Assembly (NCBI GenBank): GCA_014549065.1
Contig: JACDOX010000021.1
Location: forward strand, 868,572-932,571
Source of the DNA: Cardinalis cardinalis
Lineage: Eukaryota; Chordata; Aves; Passeriformes; Cardinalidae
Direction of reading: 5' to 3'
DNA: 64,000 nucleotides
Under the pieces are notes generated by a model. The model made no database searches and was not told the DNA's origin. It saw only the letters and a program-made list of their open reading frames with translations. Below are positions 45,471-58,393 of this stretch, piece after piece (within the stretch, counting starts at the first letter, position 1; each line of letters opens with the position of its first letter). The position numbers and the translations under genes are program-made.

Positions 45471-48429
45471 CGTATTTACAGCGGGTTTAAGCAGGCACTC
45501 CCTTTTCTGGAGGTTGGAGGGGTGAGTGCCCTCCCTGGTGTCTCGCTGGTTGTGTGTGATGCCTGGGTTCTTCTGAGGTTCTTTTTTCTCTGGCACTCGC
45601 TGGTTGTGTCTCTCTCCTGTGGAGCATTGATTTGGTTGCAGGCGTGCTTCGGACAATTCCAGCCTTTTCAAACTTCTGCTTGCTGAATTTGAAGTTAGTT
45701 CATTCTTCACCAGGATAGAAACGTTTCAACTCCCCCGTTGTTTTAGAAATTGACAGAGAGCAGAGCAGCTGATGCTACAGCACAACTCTGGGAGCCTGGA
45801 TGTGTAACGTGTCTGTTGTGCATTACCTTGGCATGTATTCCTGAAAAATGTTGGATTTGTCAAGACTGCNGTGAGTGCTGGTGTGTTTTGGAGTGTCAGG
45901 TGGATGGGGAGCATAAACAGGGGCAGGCTCAAAGGATGCTGCTGATGTGAACACCAGATTTTCCTGGCTTTGTGGCTATTACAATGCTGCTGGTTTTCCT
46001 TTCTTACCTGTAGTGCCTGTGATTGCTACAATGCATTGTATCAGCCTTTTCATACTCCAGGTCAAACAGGATTCTTTCTAGAGGAGAAAAAGTACTGACA
46101 TGAAAGGTGAAGTTCTGCACTCAATTGTGTAAATGCTTGTTTACAGAAATACCACCTCAGCTGGGTGCAAGGGAGCTGTAATTCCATTAATGGGCTCTGC
46201 TGGTGACAGAAGCCTCAACAGGAAAGCTCNAGTGTCACTCGAGCCCTTACATGGAAATACAACTGTAATTCATGCAGATTTGCTGAGAGCTCTTTTAATA
46301 TTAATGTTGAGCATGCATGGTACTACTGAAATGCCTTTGAAGCACTGAAAACCAGGAGTATTTGTAGACTGAGGCTTGGAAGCCAAAGGAAGCAGTTGGA
46401 TCTCCTGCTCTGACCCCTGACTGTTGTAGTCAGTTGGGTTTCATCCAGTTACTCTTGAATGCAATAATGTGCATTTGGCTGAAACATGTTTTCCAGAAAA
46501 ATTGGAATTTTGATCGGAAGACAGTGAGAGGTAGAGGATCTGCTGTTATATTAAGTTATTTGGCTTCAGCTTCCAGTCACTGGTTAATGGTGTGCTGTCC
46601 TCCACTGTGCTAAAGAACTCAAAGTATTTTCTTACCATGGAAGTATTTATCTGCTGTAACCCAGTATTCCCTCTCTTTTCTACTTGAAAAACCAAGTGAG
46701 CTGAAATTCTTCAAATTTGTCACTGCATGCATTTTCCTCACAACTCAGTTTCTGGGGATTGTTTTTTCCAAATCCACTTTTTCAGCATTTTTATGAAAAC
46801 GTGAGCTGGATGCAGCACACCAGAGCTTTGTCTCAGGAGTGTTTTGTGTGTTTAAATATTACCTCTCTGGTGTTACTCCCCTGCTTCTGCATCCCATTTA
46901 CATACTAAACCTTCATTTGCAGCCCTGCATTTTTGATCTCCTTTTCTCTGGGTACTCTCACTGTGGCAAACCCTTTGCAGGACTGTTTCTTTCCACAAGA
47001 GTTCATCATTCCCTAGACTGGCATGTGTTTTGCTGATTGCAGCTTTACAACTTAGTACGTGGCTTTTTTAAATAACATTTTCTTTCTAGCATTGATTGAT
47101 TATACCCAACACTCCTGATGGCTTTTTGGAACTGATTTATCTCAGTTATGTAGCACTCTGTCAATTTATACTTGTGCAAATTATGCCATGATTTATGGTG
47201 TAGACTTACAAATAATTGAAAAGGTGTTTTGTGGTAGTGGCTTCCCTTTGGTGAGCTCCATGATAATCTGAGTTATGTTGTGATGAGTTCTTCTCAAAAG
47301 CTGCTCTTTTTTCTTTTTGAGTTGTCACTTAACCAGTTCTTCACCAGTTTAATGGGTTCTGTTTGGTTGTCAGCCTCTCACAGAACACTGCACTAATGCC
47401 AGAGTAGTTTATACAGGCAGACAGATATTTCTGCCAATTGGAAGTATCAGTCATATCAAGGAATTAAATCCCAATCATTTTAGGAAGTCAGCTTTCATTA
47501 TTTTACTTCCTATAATTTGTTACAGAGCTCTGAGGTATCAGTTGAGTCCTCTATAATTTCTCTTAAATCATTGTTTTGTTCTGCCATTGTTCTAACCTTC
47601 CTATGGTTACAGCCACAGCATATTTGTAACCTAAGTGTTCATTCAGACTGCTGGAATTACCCCAGGATTTTCAGAATTCCTAAAAATCCNTGCTGGTAGG
47701 ACAGGGAACTCCTTGGACACTTCTGAGAGTGCTTCTCCATGGTGATCTTTGGTCTGGCTTACCAAAGTAACACTGTTTTAACATGGTATTTACAATGGGA
47801 TGGAAAAGTAATTAATATTCTCATGAGCTACCAGGGAATCATCAACTTCTTTGCACTTGCAGAATTACTTTTTGAATGTATCTGCCCTTTTGCACTATTG
47901 GTGTAGCTCAGAGTCCCTGTTTAGCACCACACCTGTGTGACAGCTGAGATTTCTTTTGTTCCTGCAGTTCCCCCTTGCTTTTTTTTTCCTGCTGCCAAGA
48001 AATGTCTTCATCCTCACCTATTAGTTTTTTACACNTACTGTTTCAAAAAGAATGATTTTTTATCCCTTAACACTTTTCTTCTTGTTACATATGAATTATA
48101 ACCACAGTATTTATTGAAATCTGTTTTGTGGCCAAATTGTAGTAGTTATGNCAATGCCTTGCAGGTGTTACATGCTGTCTGAACACACCAGCATGACATT
48201 TTATTTTTTTTTCTGTCTACAGTGACATTAAGACGTTTTGTTACATTTTAGGTGANGCTTTGCTTTTAATACAGCTTATTCTAAGGTTTGGCTGAAGAAA
48301 GCTGAACTCTTTATTCACTTGCTCCACAGTTTGTTCATAGGTGTATAAAGCAAAGGAATACTTTGAATTTAGATATTAAATCAAATGGTCATGGGAAGAT
48401 GAAGGGCAGCTATACAAAAATAATCATAA
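45471..48429. other. Unannotated DNA, possible intron 1 of the + strand gene
   Basis: GC content falls back to background. No repeats or supported exons are recognised. Confidence 0.35.
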
Positions 48430-48592
48430 AATCACAGAATGGTTTGGGTTGAAAGAGACCTTAAAGCTCATCCAGTCCCACTCCCCTGCCGTGGGCAGGG
48501 ACCTTCACTATCCCAGCTGCTCCAAAAACCAATGTCCAACCTGCCTTGGACACTTCCAGGGATCCAGGGGCAGCCACAGCCTCTCAGTCACA
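48430..48592 (-). mobile_element. CR1 LINE, 3' end, antisense
   Basis: The + strand reads AATCACAGAATGGTTTGGG, 'ccctgccgtgggcagggacc', 'ttggacacttccagggatcc', 'aggggcagccacagcctctc'. It is a short antisense CR1 terminus. Confidence 0.92.
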
Positions 48593-49249
48593 GGGAAGCA
48601 GAAGTAAATAAATAGCACAATATGCAGTTGGAAATGAGAAGGGCAGTGTGCAGAAATGAAGAGTAGCAGCACTAACTGTTAGTCTCTAGAGTGGCATGAA
48701 TTACATGCTTAGGACATGGCTCGATGGGAGGTTTTGTGGCTCAGGTCTGTAGGAATTGCTCCCTTAGAGCTGCTTTAGGTGAGATGCAAGAGGGAGATGT
48801 GAAAAAGACCAGAATGGGGAGATGAAAGTTACAAAAAGCAAGTTGTGTTTTACAGGAGAGTGAGAGCTACTCCTGACTAAGATAAACTTGTTGATTTCAT
48901 GTAAACACTACATTTGTTACATTTGTTGGGATTAAGCGCTCTGAAAACATTGCCCCAAGGGAGCAGGGGCAGCTGAGACTCTCATTCCTCTCAGGAGCTC
49001 CAGTACTGATGGGGCAGATCCTCCAGCTGGATCCACAACACCTGAACCTGACTGGGAGCAAAGTGCTGCTGAGTCCAGCCTGCCCTGAGCAGTGCTGGGA
49101 AGGAAAAAAGACAGGATTTTTTAAAGACTGCTGTAAAAAAAAAGGTTGAAGTGACAACAAAGACCAGAAATCAGGTTTTATTGTATAAAAAAAGTGGCTG
49201 ATATCTCAGCCACTGTAAGTTCTGTTAACTGCTTTTAACACCACTGTAA
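48593..49249. other. Unannotated DNA
   Basis: Nothing is recognised apart from a 14-bp direct repeat, CCACTGTAAGTTCT, at 49210-49223 and 49241-49254, next to the following CR1 copy. Confidence 0.35.
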
Positions 49250-49744
49250 GTTCTAGTGCCCCCAATNTAAAAAGGACATGGAATTGNTGGAGCAAGTCCA
49301 AAGGAGGGCAATGAAGTTGCTGAGGGGACCAGAGCATCTTGCCCATGGAGACAGGCTGGGAAAGTTGGGGTTGTTCAGTCTGGAGAGGAGAAGGTTGTGT
49401 GGAGAGCTCACAGCACCTCCCAGTGTCTGAAGGGGCTGCAGGAAATCCAGAGTGGGATTCTTCATCAGGAACTGCAGTGACAGGACAAGTGATGGGTTCA
49501 AACTGAAAGAGGGGAAATTTAGGTTAGAAATACAGAGAAATTCATCCCTGTGAGGATGATGAGGCCCTGGCACAGGATGCCCAGAGAAGCTCTGGCTGCC
49601 CCTGGATCCCTGGAAGTGGCCAAGGCCAGGCTGGACAGGGCTTGGAGCCACCTGGGATAGTGGAAGGTGTCCTGANCATGGCAGGGGGTGGAACAAAATG
49701 GTCTTTAAAGTCCCTTCCAACCCAAACCATTCCATGATTCTGTT
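49250..49744 (+). mobile_element. CR1 LINE, ~495-bp 3' fragment
   Basis: This sense CR1 copy runs from 'aaaaaggacatggaattg' and 'caagtccaaaggagggcaat' through 'gttcagtctggagaggagaa' to 'aggccctggcacaggatgcc', 'ctgcccctggatccctggaa' and 'agtcccttccaacccaaacc', with a TTCCATGATTCTG tail. It covers the end of ORF2 and the 3' UTR. It is inactive. Confidence 0.93.
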
Positions 49745-50577
49745 CTGATTTTNAGTTAATCCATTGTAGCCTCTTACTGTCTTGGAGGAATCCATGGTAC
49801 ATCTAAATATATCCCAGAGTGATAACNCTGGTGTATCAAGTCTTTGGTTGGGCAGGCTCAGCACTCTGCGGCTGCAAATGAATTTTGTATCAGGTTTCTG
49901 GATAAGAGCTCTGCATCTCAGTTTTCCCATGGTTTCCTCAGCATCACACATGGAGTGAGCAGTGATATCTGGTTCCAAGCACTGGTTGGTTACAGAAAGG
50001 CTTTCCTGAATGTTTCCAAACACTAGGATAGGTCGAAGTCGTATTTATACAACAAAAGATCAGCTGCTCTGGGGAAATAAACTGCTGTGACCATCAGTTA
50101 CCAGTACAATNGGTTGGAAGGCAGGATTTTTGTGTTCCTTGTGTTTTGAATATTTTTTGTTTTGGCATGGAAGGAGCAGGTGAATTTTAAAATTGCCAGC
50201 AAAATGAACAATCTTACCCCTAGCAGGACTCTCCCTTCTCCCTCCACCCCCCCTACACATTTTGTTGTTTCAGATGTCTTGTGCTGTCATCAGACAAAGC
50301 ATTTTGACTTTTTAAGGGGCAGGAGGAAAGCTTTNCTGTAGCTTTTCTTTGGTTGTGTGGACAAAGCACACCTTTCCTTGAAGTACTTTAACTCTGCTGA
50401 ATCAGCATTTTCTGATAGCCAGGCTTTTTTATTTTTCCTTCTTCTTTTATCCTCCTTTGGAATATTTTTTGTCTAGCTGTGCTTTTCAGCCACATCACCC
50501 CCTGCATTAGTATTCTGCTACAGAGAACAGTGGAGAGACATTTTCAATGTTGCAGCAGAGACTGCCCAAGTTTTCAG
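49745..50577. other. Unannotated DNA
   Basis: No gene or repeat is recognised. Confidence 0.35.
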
Positions 50578-50662
50578 GCTTCTTAAATAATGAGAATTGC
50601 TCAGTTAAGTGAAGCTGAATCCTGTAACATTAAGAACATCTCACAGGGGTTGCATTTGAAAG
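50578..50662 (+). other. Candidate 85-bp exon with ATG
   Basis: It is bounded by a weak acceptor (CAAGTTTTCAG) and a good donor (GAAAG|GTAAGA). An ATG at 50590 is followed by 24 open codons to the donor. It lies on the + strand downstream of the CpG island, so it could be a second exon of that transcript. The peptide is not recognised and the acceptor is poor in pyrimidines. Confidence 0.15.
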
Positions 50663-53600
50663 GTAAGAAAAGCAGTAGATTTTGTAGTTATACCAAAGAA
50701 TTTCTGTGTTCAGAGTATTTTAAAGATATTTTTGTAGATACTCCACTCTGTTATTTTTACTGGTGTTACAGTCATTATTATGTGACATTTCTTTCTCCTG
50801 TGGACTTGTCCTTTTCTTTGAAGCTTTGTATTAAANAAACAACAAGCATATGTTACAATATGCTTAATGCAGACAAGGATGGAAGGCAATTTGAGTGTAA
50901 GTGGAACTTAAATTCTGAATACAGAAAGTGGAAGTGGTTTTGGTCAGGGGAGGCTCCCAGTTGCCCAGGTGACTTCTGTAAATGGGGCTTAAGCTTTTAA
51001 GTTACTTAAAGCTTCTAAATGGATTATTCACTTTGCCCTTTTCTACAACTAATCAAGCTTAATTTTTAATATGCTGTTATTTACTAACAAAACCCACTCA
51101 CTCTTGCATATTTTGTTTTTATGGCATTTCTCCATTAGAGCCCATTCAGCACAGCAGAAGCAGCTGAATCTCTGAGTTCTCTCAGTTTTGCATGTAAGGA
51201 AAGGATCAATTGGAAATATTCCTTATGTTTTAAACACAGAAGCTGTGTCCATCCTGTGCAGAGCTGACAAAACCACTTTTATCAGTTCTCTATGTCTTTT
51301 CAAACATCAAAAGAAACTCCAAAAGGTTTCTTCCTAGAGACTGAACTTTCAAGTTAGACTGTGGAGTAAAGCACTTAAAAATTGTTGTAAAATGTTGGTC
51401 AGCACTGGTTTTAGTTCTGTTGCAGTGCCATCATGTCAGTGGCAATAGTTGTGTCCTTTCCAGAGGATCCACGCTAAGAAAAATGAATAAACTCTTTCAA
51501 AAAGAGGCATAAGAATTATTTGCAAACAGATAATCCGAGGCACTTGTTTTTATGTAATGAGATTTTTTTTTTCTCCTTTGCTACTTCTAGAAAAACATTT
51601 TGTTGTATGCTTCTTGGGATAGTGAAATTTCTTCTTCAAGGCTGTTCTGTAACTTTAAAATAATTCAGAGAGTTCTGTAAATTAATATTTTTAAGTAAAT
51701 GAATGAACATGAATCAACAGAAAACAGGTGTGATGTCCTCTGTCATTAAATTCTAACTTTCTTGAATGTTATTATCAGGCTTTCTTCCAGATATAAAATT
51801 ACCAGCTGTGATAAGTTACTCATGGTTAAATTTTCATGATATTTATGGAGAAACTTTGAATATAGGATCCATATACTATCTTTTACTTCTGCATCTCTGT
51901 AAAAAATCATACTATGAAGATGGTTATTTCATTTTTTACAAAAACAGAACAAGATTGATTCTAACATTTTTTATTGTGACAGAGTATTCTAAGTAAAATG
52001 TTGTGATCTGTGTTTGGTTTTGATAGAGAATTTATAAAAGTGCTTAATAAATTGTTATCCCATGGTTACAAATGTTGACTGTTCAGGTAAGAGACTGTAG
52101 AGACTTATAAGGAAAGGTATAAAATGGACAACTACTAAAATATGAAAGGAGAAGAATCCAGGGTAATCAGGAGAGTAGTAAAATATAAGGAAAACATATT
52201 GTAAAAGATAGGAAAGCTGATTACTTTAATTCTTGCAATTAAACTCCACAGGCAACTCTTTAAAATGAAGTTATAGAATAGTAAAGAAACAACTTCCATA
52301 AAAGTGCCATTTGTTATCTTTTCTTTTCCCCCTCAATGGGGTCAAAGTGAAAGAGATTCATATATTTTTATTGCAGCACATGAACTCCTTTCTAATTCTT
52401 GTGCAGATAGTCTTCAGTGCTTACTATAATCAAGTCAGAAATGCAAATTCAGAATTACAGCTGCTTAGTCTAATTTTAAACGTCTCTATTATCTCCGTCA
52501 TCTCCATCCCCAGTGCTTGGATGCTCCCAGAAATACTTCTAAGAACAAGAAATCCTCAGGAAGCCTGTGAATGAAGGAGGATGAGGTGGAGCAGGGAGAG
52601 AATCAGGATGAAAATGCTCTGACAAACGTCCTGCTCAGCAGGAGCGCTGCTGGGAGGCTGCAGAGTTTGCTGAGCTGTTCCTTGCCTTACATGGGTGGCC
52701 CATGCTCCCCCTAAAATTCAAGCTGAATTTTATTCAGCGTGTTTGGGACTCTTGGCCTTGCTAAGTGTTGTTTCTGGGTCACATCTGATACCCGGCAAGA
52801 ACAGGAAGGTGAAGCAAAGGAAAGAGGAGAGCTATTCCTATCCTGTGGTTTGATTTTCCTTGCATGGCTCAGGGGGAATTCTGTGTGTGGCTAAGGCAGC
52901 AAACTGAATCCCTCCATGCTCTCGCACACTTTTGCATCCTTGAACAAAGTTGTTTTTTTTTCTTTCACACTCAAATTCCAATCCTTGCATTCAGGCCTGA
53001 GCTCAAGGGATGCAGGGGAGTGTGGAGGAAGTGCTCAGGTGTTAAAGAGCAATGGGGACACGAGTCCTGGCCTGGATTGTCTTCTACTCCTGCAGGGTTT
53101 GGATGAAAACCAGCATCAAATCTTACACACATTTATAATTCTCTGTATGCTTTCTTCATCTTCTGAATAATCTTAGTTCATTTCCAAAGCATTTTCTGCT
53201 AGTACTTTATGATTTGCTTTGTCCTAATTCTGTACTTAGTACCAATTTTGTTTACAAATTCAGCCTAAGAACTAGAGAATGTCTGTGTTCAGATATTTAC
53301 CTTCACTTGGCTGAGTAAGAAACAACATTTCATTATTGTTTTAAATTATATTTAATATATTTAATTATAATTTCCTTAATGTGATCAGTGAAACTATCAC
53401 CTTGCTTCCTGTGGAGTCTTCTTGGAACTCCAGCCAAAGGTATTGAATGGTCCCAGGTGATCTCAAACGCTGCAGCACAACCTAATTTACATGACAGAGT
53501 AGTATGGAAGCATACATTTTGTGCAAACATAGCCAAAAAGCCTTCAGAATTAATGTCTTGAAGTAGTTGAGAAAGCTGAGTGACTGTAGTAGCCATGGTA

Positions 53601-56600
53601 ACTTTTTTTCCCTTTTGCTTTTAAGTAGAAACCTCAGTGATTACAAGGCTCTGTGTGAGCCTTGAGCTGGGGATCTGCTCAGCAAACTACAAATGTGGTG
53701 GCAGCAAAGGAAAAATCCCAGCTAGCTGGACAGATTGAACACAGGGAGAGCAGTGTGGATTGGGTGCAAAAATAGTAGGCTTGCAAACACAATTAGGTTG
53801 AGAGCTCTAATTGTGGCAGAGATGCTTTTTTGGAGGCTCCACACTCCGTGCTCTCCTTTTTTGCTGCTAGTTTTAGAACTGTTTTGGCTTGACATGTGCT
53901 GAAGCTGCACATCCCCTTTAGCTCAGATGCTGCCAGACACTGACTTTGGACTGACAGATCTTTGCAAACTTGGTTGCATGCTAAAGGTGGAGTCAGCTTA
54001 ACTTTATTTTAATTTTTTTATTGNTTTTGGGTTCACAAGAGTGATGCTGAGATGCACTGACAACATGAGTGTGTTCAGGTCTCGTCAGCTTAATGAGTTT
54101 ATTTTTGCTGGGTGGTTGACAGTCAGCCAAAAGAAACAAAAAATTACTTAGCCCAAGAACAGCTTCTTGGCTGGTTTTTCATAAAAAGATCAGTCAGGAG
54201 GAAGGGGAAACACTAGAGATGGGTATTTTTAATATCAGTTTTCCATAATGGTGTAAAAATGGGGCTCTCATTATTTTGCTCTCTCTGCACCATAACCACA
54301 TTAAAGGTGGGGTGAGGTCCATTCTGTTGCCACAATATCCAGAAAAAGTTCTGTGCCACCCTCGGGGTGCTGCAGGATTTGTGATGTTTAAAGCTTTTCC
54401 TGGTCAACCNTTNGGAGATAATCCACAGTAATTNAATATTTCTTGAAACAGAGTGAGANGGGCTGTGGAATGGTTAGGACATGGGTGGATGAGGGAAATC
54501 AATGTTTGATTACACAAAAGGAACTTTTAAGGAAGGACTGAAANCCACATTGCCCAGAGAAATGCCATAGGAAGTGTATCAAAGGCAAATCCTGGATTTG
54601 TGGACAGACTGGGGAATGATATCCAGCTCAGGATATTTTGTGATTCTATAAAATAAGACACTGGAGTTTAAACACTTCAGGTGTGCTTGAAATTACTACT
54701 GTGAATTGTGCAGATTGATTGTGTCCAAAAATTTTGAGTGACCTTCTACNCCCACCCCTTGACTGGGCTGGTTTGGATGTTTCTCTTTCATTGCTGTTTT
54801 TCATTAATAAGTTGTTTTTCATTAAGGTGAAAGCAATATCTTGTAAATGAGGAAAGAATTTTGAAATCAGTCTTTAAAAAAATGTGGTTTTAATAATTTC
54901 CACCTTGCTTTAATTGGAAATGGGAATGGAAGCCACCTCTGGGCCACTGCAGCTCAGGTATGGGAAATGCAGCAAAGCACAGCTGCTGTGGGACAGGTAC
55001 ATGACAGCAGGACTTTTAACAGCTTCAGGTACTTAGNGGTTCTTTTATTAAGAGGAAAATAAATAAATACAAAAAAAGAAAGTCCTGTGTCTGAGCAGGT
55101 AAACCTCCTTTAGGTATTAAAATAAAACTAAAGCACCCCTATTGAATCTGAACTCTGGTCTTCACTTAATCCTCCTTTTGCAGTAAATTCAGTGCTTTGA
55201 ATCTGAAATCCATTTCTCCAATTTCAAGAAATGTGCAAAACATGAGGAACGCTTAACAAGGACTGAGTAGAAAGATTTATTTTACCAGGAGCCTCTTCCA
55301 GCGTTGCAGANGGTTGCTGGCTGTCTTGTTTAAGGGACTAGTTTGGGTATTCAGATTATGCAAGATTAAATCCTTGATCCTCTGAAATTAATTACAGAAT
55401 TTTCATCAGTGTTGCAAAGCTCTTACCCAACACTTCTGGAGCTGGTTCTGCCTTCGGCTGTGGATTGTTTCTGTGTGTTTTAAGTGGAGCTGGAGCCAGT
55501 CCTGTGTGCTATTACAGTGATGCATAAATTGCTTCTATCTCTGGAAAATTCAAATGTTTTCCTGTGTTACCTTGTAGAGCAGTCATGAGCACTGATTGTG
55601 TCTGTTACATGCTTTAGAAAGCAAATGATTTATGTGAGCAGGAGGGTTTTATTTCCATTTTAACATTAAAAAAAAATCAGCAATAAGTGTCTGGTACATC
55701 AGCTCTTCTTTGCATCTGATTTCTGAGCTGCTCCAAATACACAATACATACTGCTCAACCTTTCATTTTAATGAGTTATTTTTTGTGTTGTTGTTGAATC
55801 CAAAGCCTGCTTTTCCTCTGAAGTGAGAAGCTTCTGTTGTCGTGTTGGCCCAGTAGAAGAANACATTACAGGTGGATTGAGTTCCCTAAATATGACAGAG
55901 AGAGCTGGCAGTGTTCAGCTTTGCTCTTCACCTAGGGCATGGGGCTCATGCAGCTCTGATTCTGTACAACATTCTGGGTTATAACTCAGTGCTAGAGATA
56001 ACCTCAGCCATACCAAAGCACTGAGTACTTGATAAATTTCACTGTATTTATCCCCAGAGGTGCTCACATGGATGGAANGATGCCCTGGGAGGAACCACAA
56101 CTCTGGGTCAGTCTTTAGTGTGGCAGGGTACATGAAATAACATTGCAATTTCCTGAGAGAGCCAGCATTTTGGCAAAGTGAAAATAGAATTTCAAATGTC
56201 TTAAATTCTGGGNGTTACAGACATGTGTATCTTATATTCTGTGTGATTGATCTGAATTAACTCTGGGCATGTTTCTAAACGCAGAGTTCTGTGGAGAACA
56301 TCACTAGAAAATGCAAGATCTGTCAAGGGCAGTGATCACAGTCAGCATGTTAGAAAAAATTCATGATTTGTTCCTCCAAGNAAGTTCTGGTGTCTCAGGA
56401 GAAACTGTTGTGTTTTGATTTTTGGATCCCACTAAATAAACCAGATGGATTTGGTGGAGGTGTGTAATCNCTTGGATTTCTTCTGTCCCAGCAGTGATAC
56501 CACACCCCACTTGCAGTCCTTGCACATGTTTAATCACCATTAAAGAAGCTGTTGGGTTTNAAATCTTATTTATCCAGGTCCTCTAGTGAAAATGCCAAAC

Positions 56601-56616
56601 AAAAACTCANTTTTAC
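50663..56616. other. Unannotated AT-rich DNA
   Basis: About 6 kb have no recognised repeat or exon. A GC-richer patch occurs at 52560-52720. Reading frames stay below 140 codons. Confidence 0.4.
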
Positions 56617-56707
56617 TGAAAGGTGTCCCTGCCCATGGCAGGAGGTTTGGAACTAAATGATCATTAAAGGCTCCTTCCAACCCAAACCACTGTNTGATCC
56701 TGTGATT
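56617..56707 (+). mobile_element. CR1 LINE, last ~90 bp
   Basis: GAAAGGTGTCCCTGCCCATG, then CAGGAGG and 'ggctccttccaacccaaacc' with a TGTGATT tail: a severely 5'-truncated sense CR1. Confidence 0.85.
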
Positions 56708-57958
56708 TTATTATTTTAAAGAAAGAATTTTGTTGAGAGTCATTACTAAAATTCAGTCTAAACATTAGACCAAAAAAAGTGTATGTTTGTATATTTCTAA
56801 ATAATGGAGAGCAAATTACGTGCCAGTNATATTATTAAAGCTAAAACCATTTGAGTGTGTTAAAATTGAGTTCTGCACAATATTGTGAAAAAGCTAAAAA
56901 ATATGAAATGCTGTTTTTTATTATGATAAATTATTGTGCTTCCGGTGATTCCGAGATATCTTATGTGTCAAAGTAATGAGCACTTCCCATATTTAATTAC
57001 TTTTTTGCTAAGTTAGGTTCTTGAGCCAGAGGAAAAATTTAATTTTTAAGAGGTGCATTTCTGTGAAGGTTGCNACAAAATGTGAATCATTGTGAGGCCT
57101 CAATAAAATGCAATCTGTTATTCCTTGTGTTTTACTTCAAGCCAGTTTGAAATGTAGGGAGATGCTTTTTTGCTCCACTCTGGCTCCGAGTTGCTGCAGT
57201 CCAATGTTTTCTGTCCTGATGCTATTTTTGTTGCTGCTGTTTGTGTTGAAGGCTTGTGATTTCATTAACAGTTATTTTAAAACCTGAACAACCTGACAGA
57301 GGGCTAAATAGAGCATAATTCTGTTTCCCATGTAGATAAGCTCAACAACACATGAATAAAAATCAGGTTGGCCTCTCCTCCACGCTTCACAAGTCTCCCG
57401 TGTGGCTTTGGGAGCCTTTGGGAAATGGGCCATGTTATCTTTAATTTTTTAAATAATTAGCATTGCTTTAATCCAAAGTGTATTTCTGGATGNATTTGCA
57501 AATAATAATAGGTGTGGTTGTTAAGATTCCTTTTTTCCTGGCTGTTTTTGTCTGTGTTTCTGGCATGGGGGAGTGGGATCTTATCCCCTTCCCTGGATGG
57601 GAAGCCGTGCATTGAATGAAGGAGTTAAACAATTTTCCCAGACTTTGAACCCATTTAAGGTTGTGTTAACCCTTGAAACCCCAAACGTGTGTCTTACATG
57701 TTAACTGCACCTGTGAAATCATCCTAAGAGTGTCTTTGTCACTCAGGTTGTCACAACACAGGCTCGTGGTTGTCCTCNGAATGAAATAACTTTGATTAAA
57801 TTACACAGGCTCTCCTGATCCTTGCTTTTCTGGCCTAAAGGATGATGTGGTGACCTTCTGCTGACACTACACAGAATGTGGGCTTTGTTGATGAATTTGA
57901 GATCTGCCCCTGAAGTTTCAACCAGAGGTGCTTGTTCTACACAAGTTCCACACAAGTT
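56708..57958. other. Unannotated DNA
   Basis: No gene or repeat is recognised. The region around 57180-57480 has non-coding sequence with AATTAGCATT and ATGAATAAAA motifs but nothing decisive. Confidence 0.35.
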
Positions 57959-57965
57959 CTACCAA

Positions 57966-58386
57966 TGTGGCATTTGCTGGGTCCCCAGGATGGAGGAATT
58001 GATGAATCTGACTCCGTGTTCTTAGAAGGCTAGTTTATTATTATATTATATTAATTATATTATATTATATTGCTATACTAAAACTATATTGAAGAATAGA
58101 GAGAGGATGCAAACAGAATGTTACAAAGAATGATAATGAAAAACTCGTGACCCTCTCCAGAGTCCTGACACAGCCTGACTGTGATTGGTCACTAAGTAAA
58201 AACAATTCACATGAAACCAATGAAACAACCACCTGTTGGATAAGCAGTCTCTAACCACATTCCAAAGCAGCAAAACAGGAGAGAAAAATGAGATAATTAT
58301 TGTTTTCATTCTTCTCTGAGGCTTCTCAGCTTCCCAGGAGAAAAATCCTGGGCAAAGAGGATTTTTCAGAAAATATAATGGTGACA
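57966..58386 (-). mobile_element. Solo LTR, endogenous retrovirus (ERVK-like), minus orientation
   Basis: The 421-bp element starts TGTGGCATTTGCTGGGTCCC on the + strand and ends AATGGTGACA, giving TG...CA termini. It is flanked on each side by CTACCAA (57959-57965 and 58387-58393), a target-site duplication of 6-7 bp. Its minus-strand sense is shown by a CCAAT box (ATTGG at 58184-58188 on +) and an AATAAA in the TTTATTATTATATT region (about 58034). An AT-rich TATTA repeat is expanded relative to the copy at 38940. No viral genes are present. Confidence 0.88.
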
Positions 58387-58393
58387 CTACCAA

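Noticed and set aside
44889..45710. 273-codon minus-strand open frame
   Set aside because: It is also explained by GC-rich island sequence. There is no domain, and a poly-lysine run comes from the T homopolymer.
54440..54655. Possible diverged CR1 fragment
   Set aside because: A few phrases (TGCCCAGAGAAATG, TGTGATTCTAT) recall CR1 but the order and the rest do not match.
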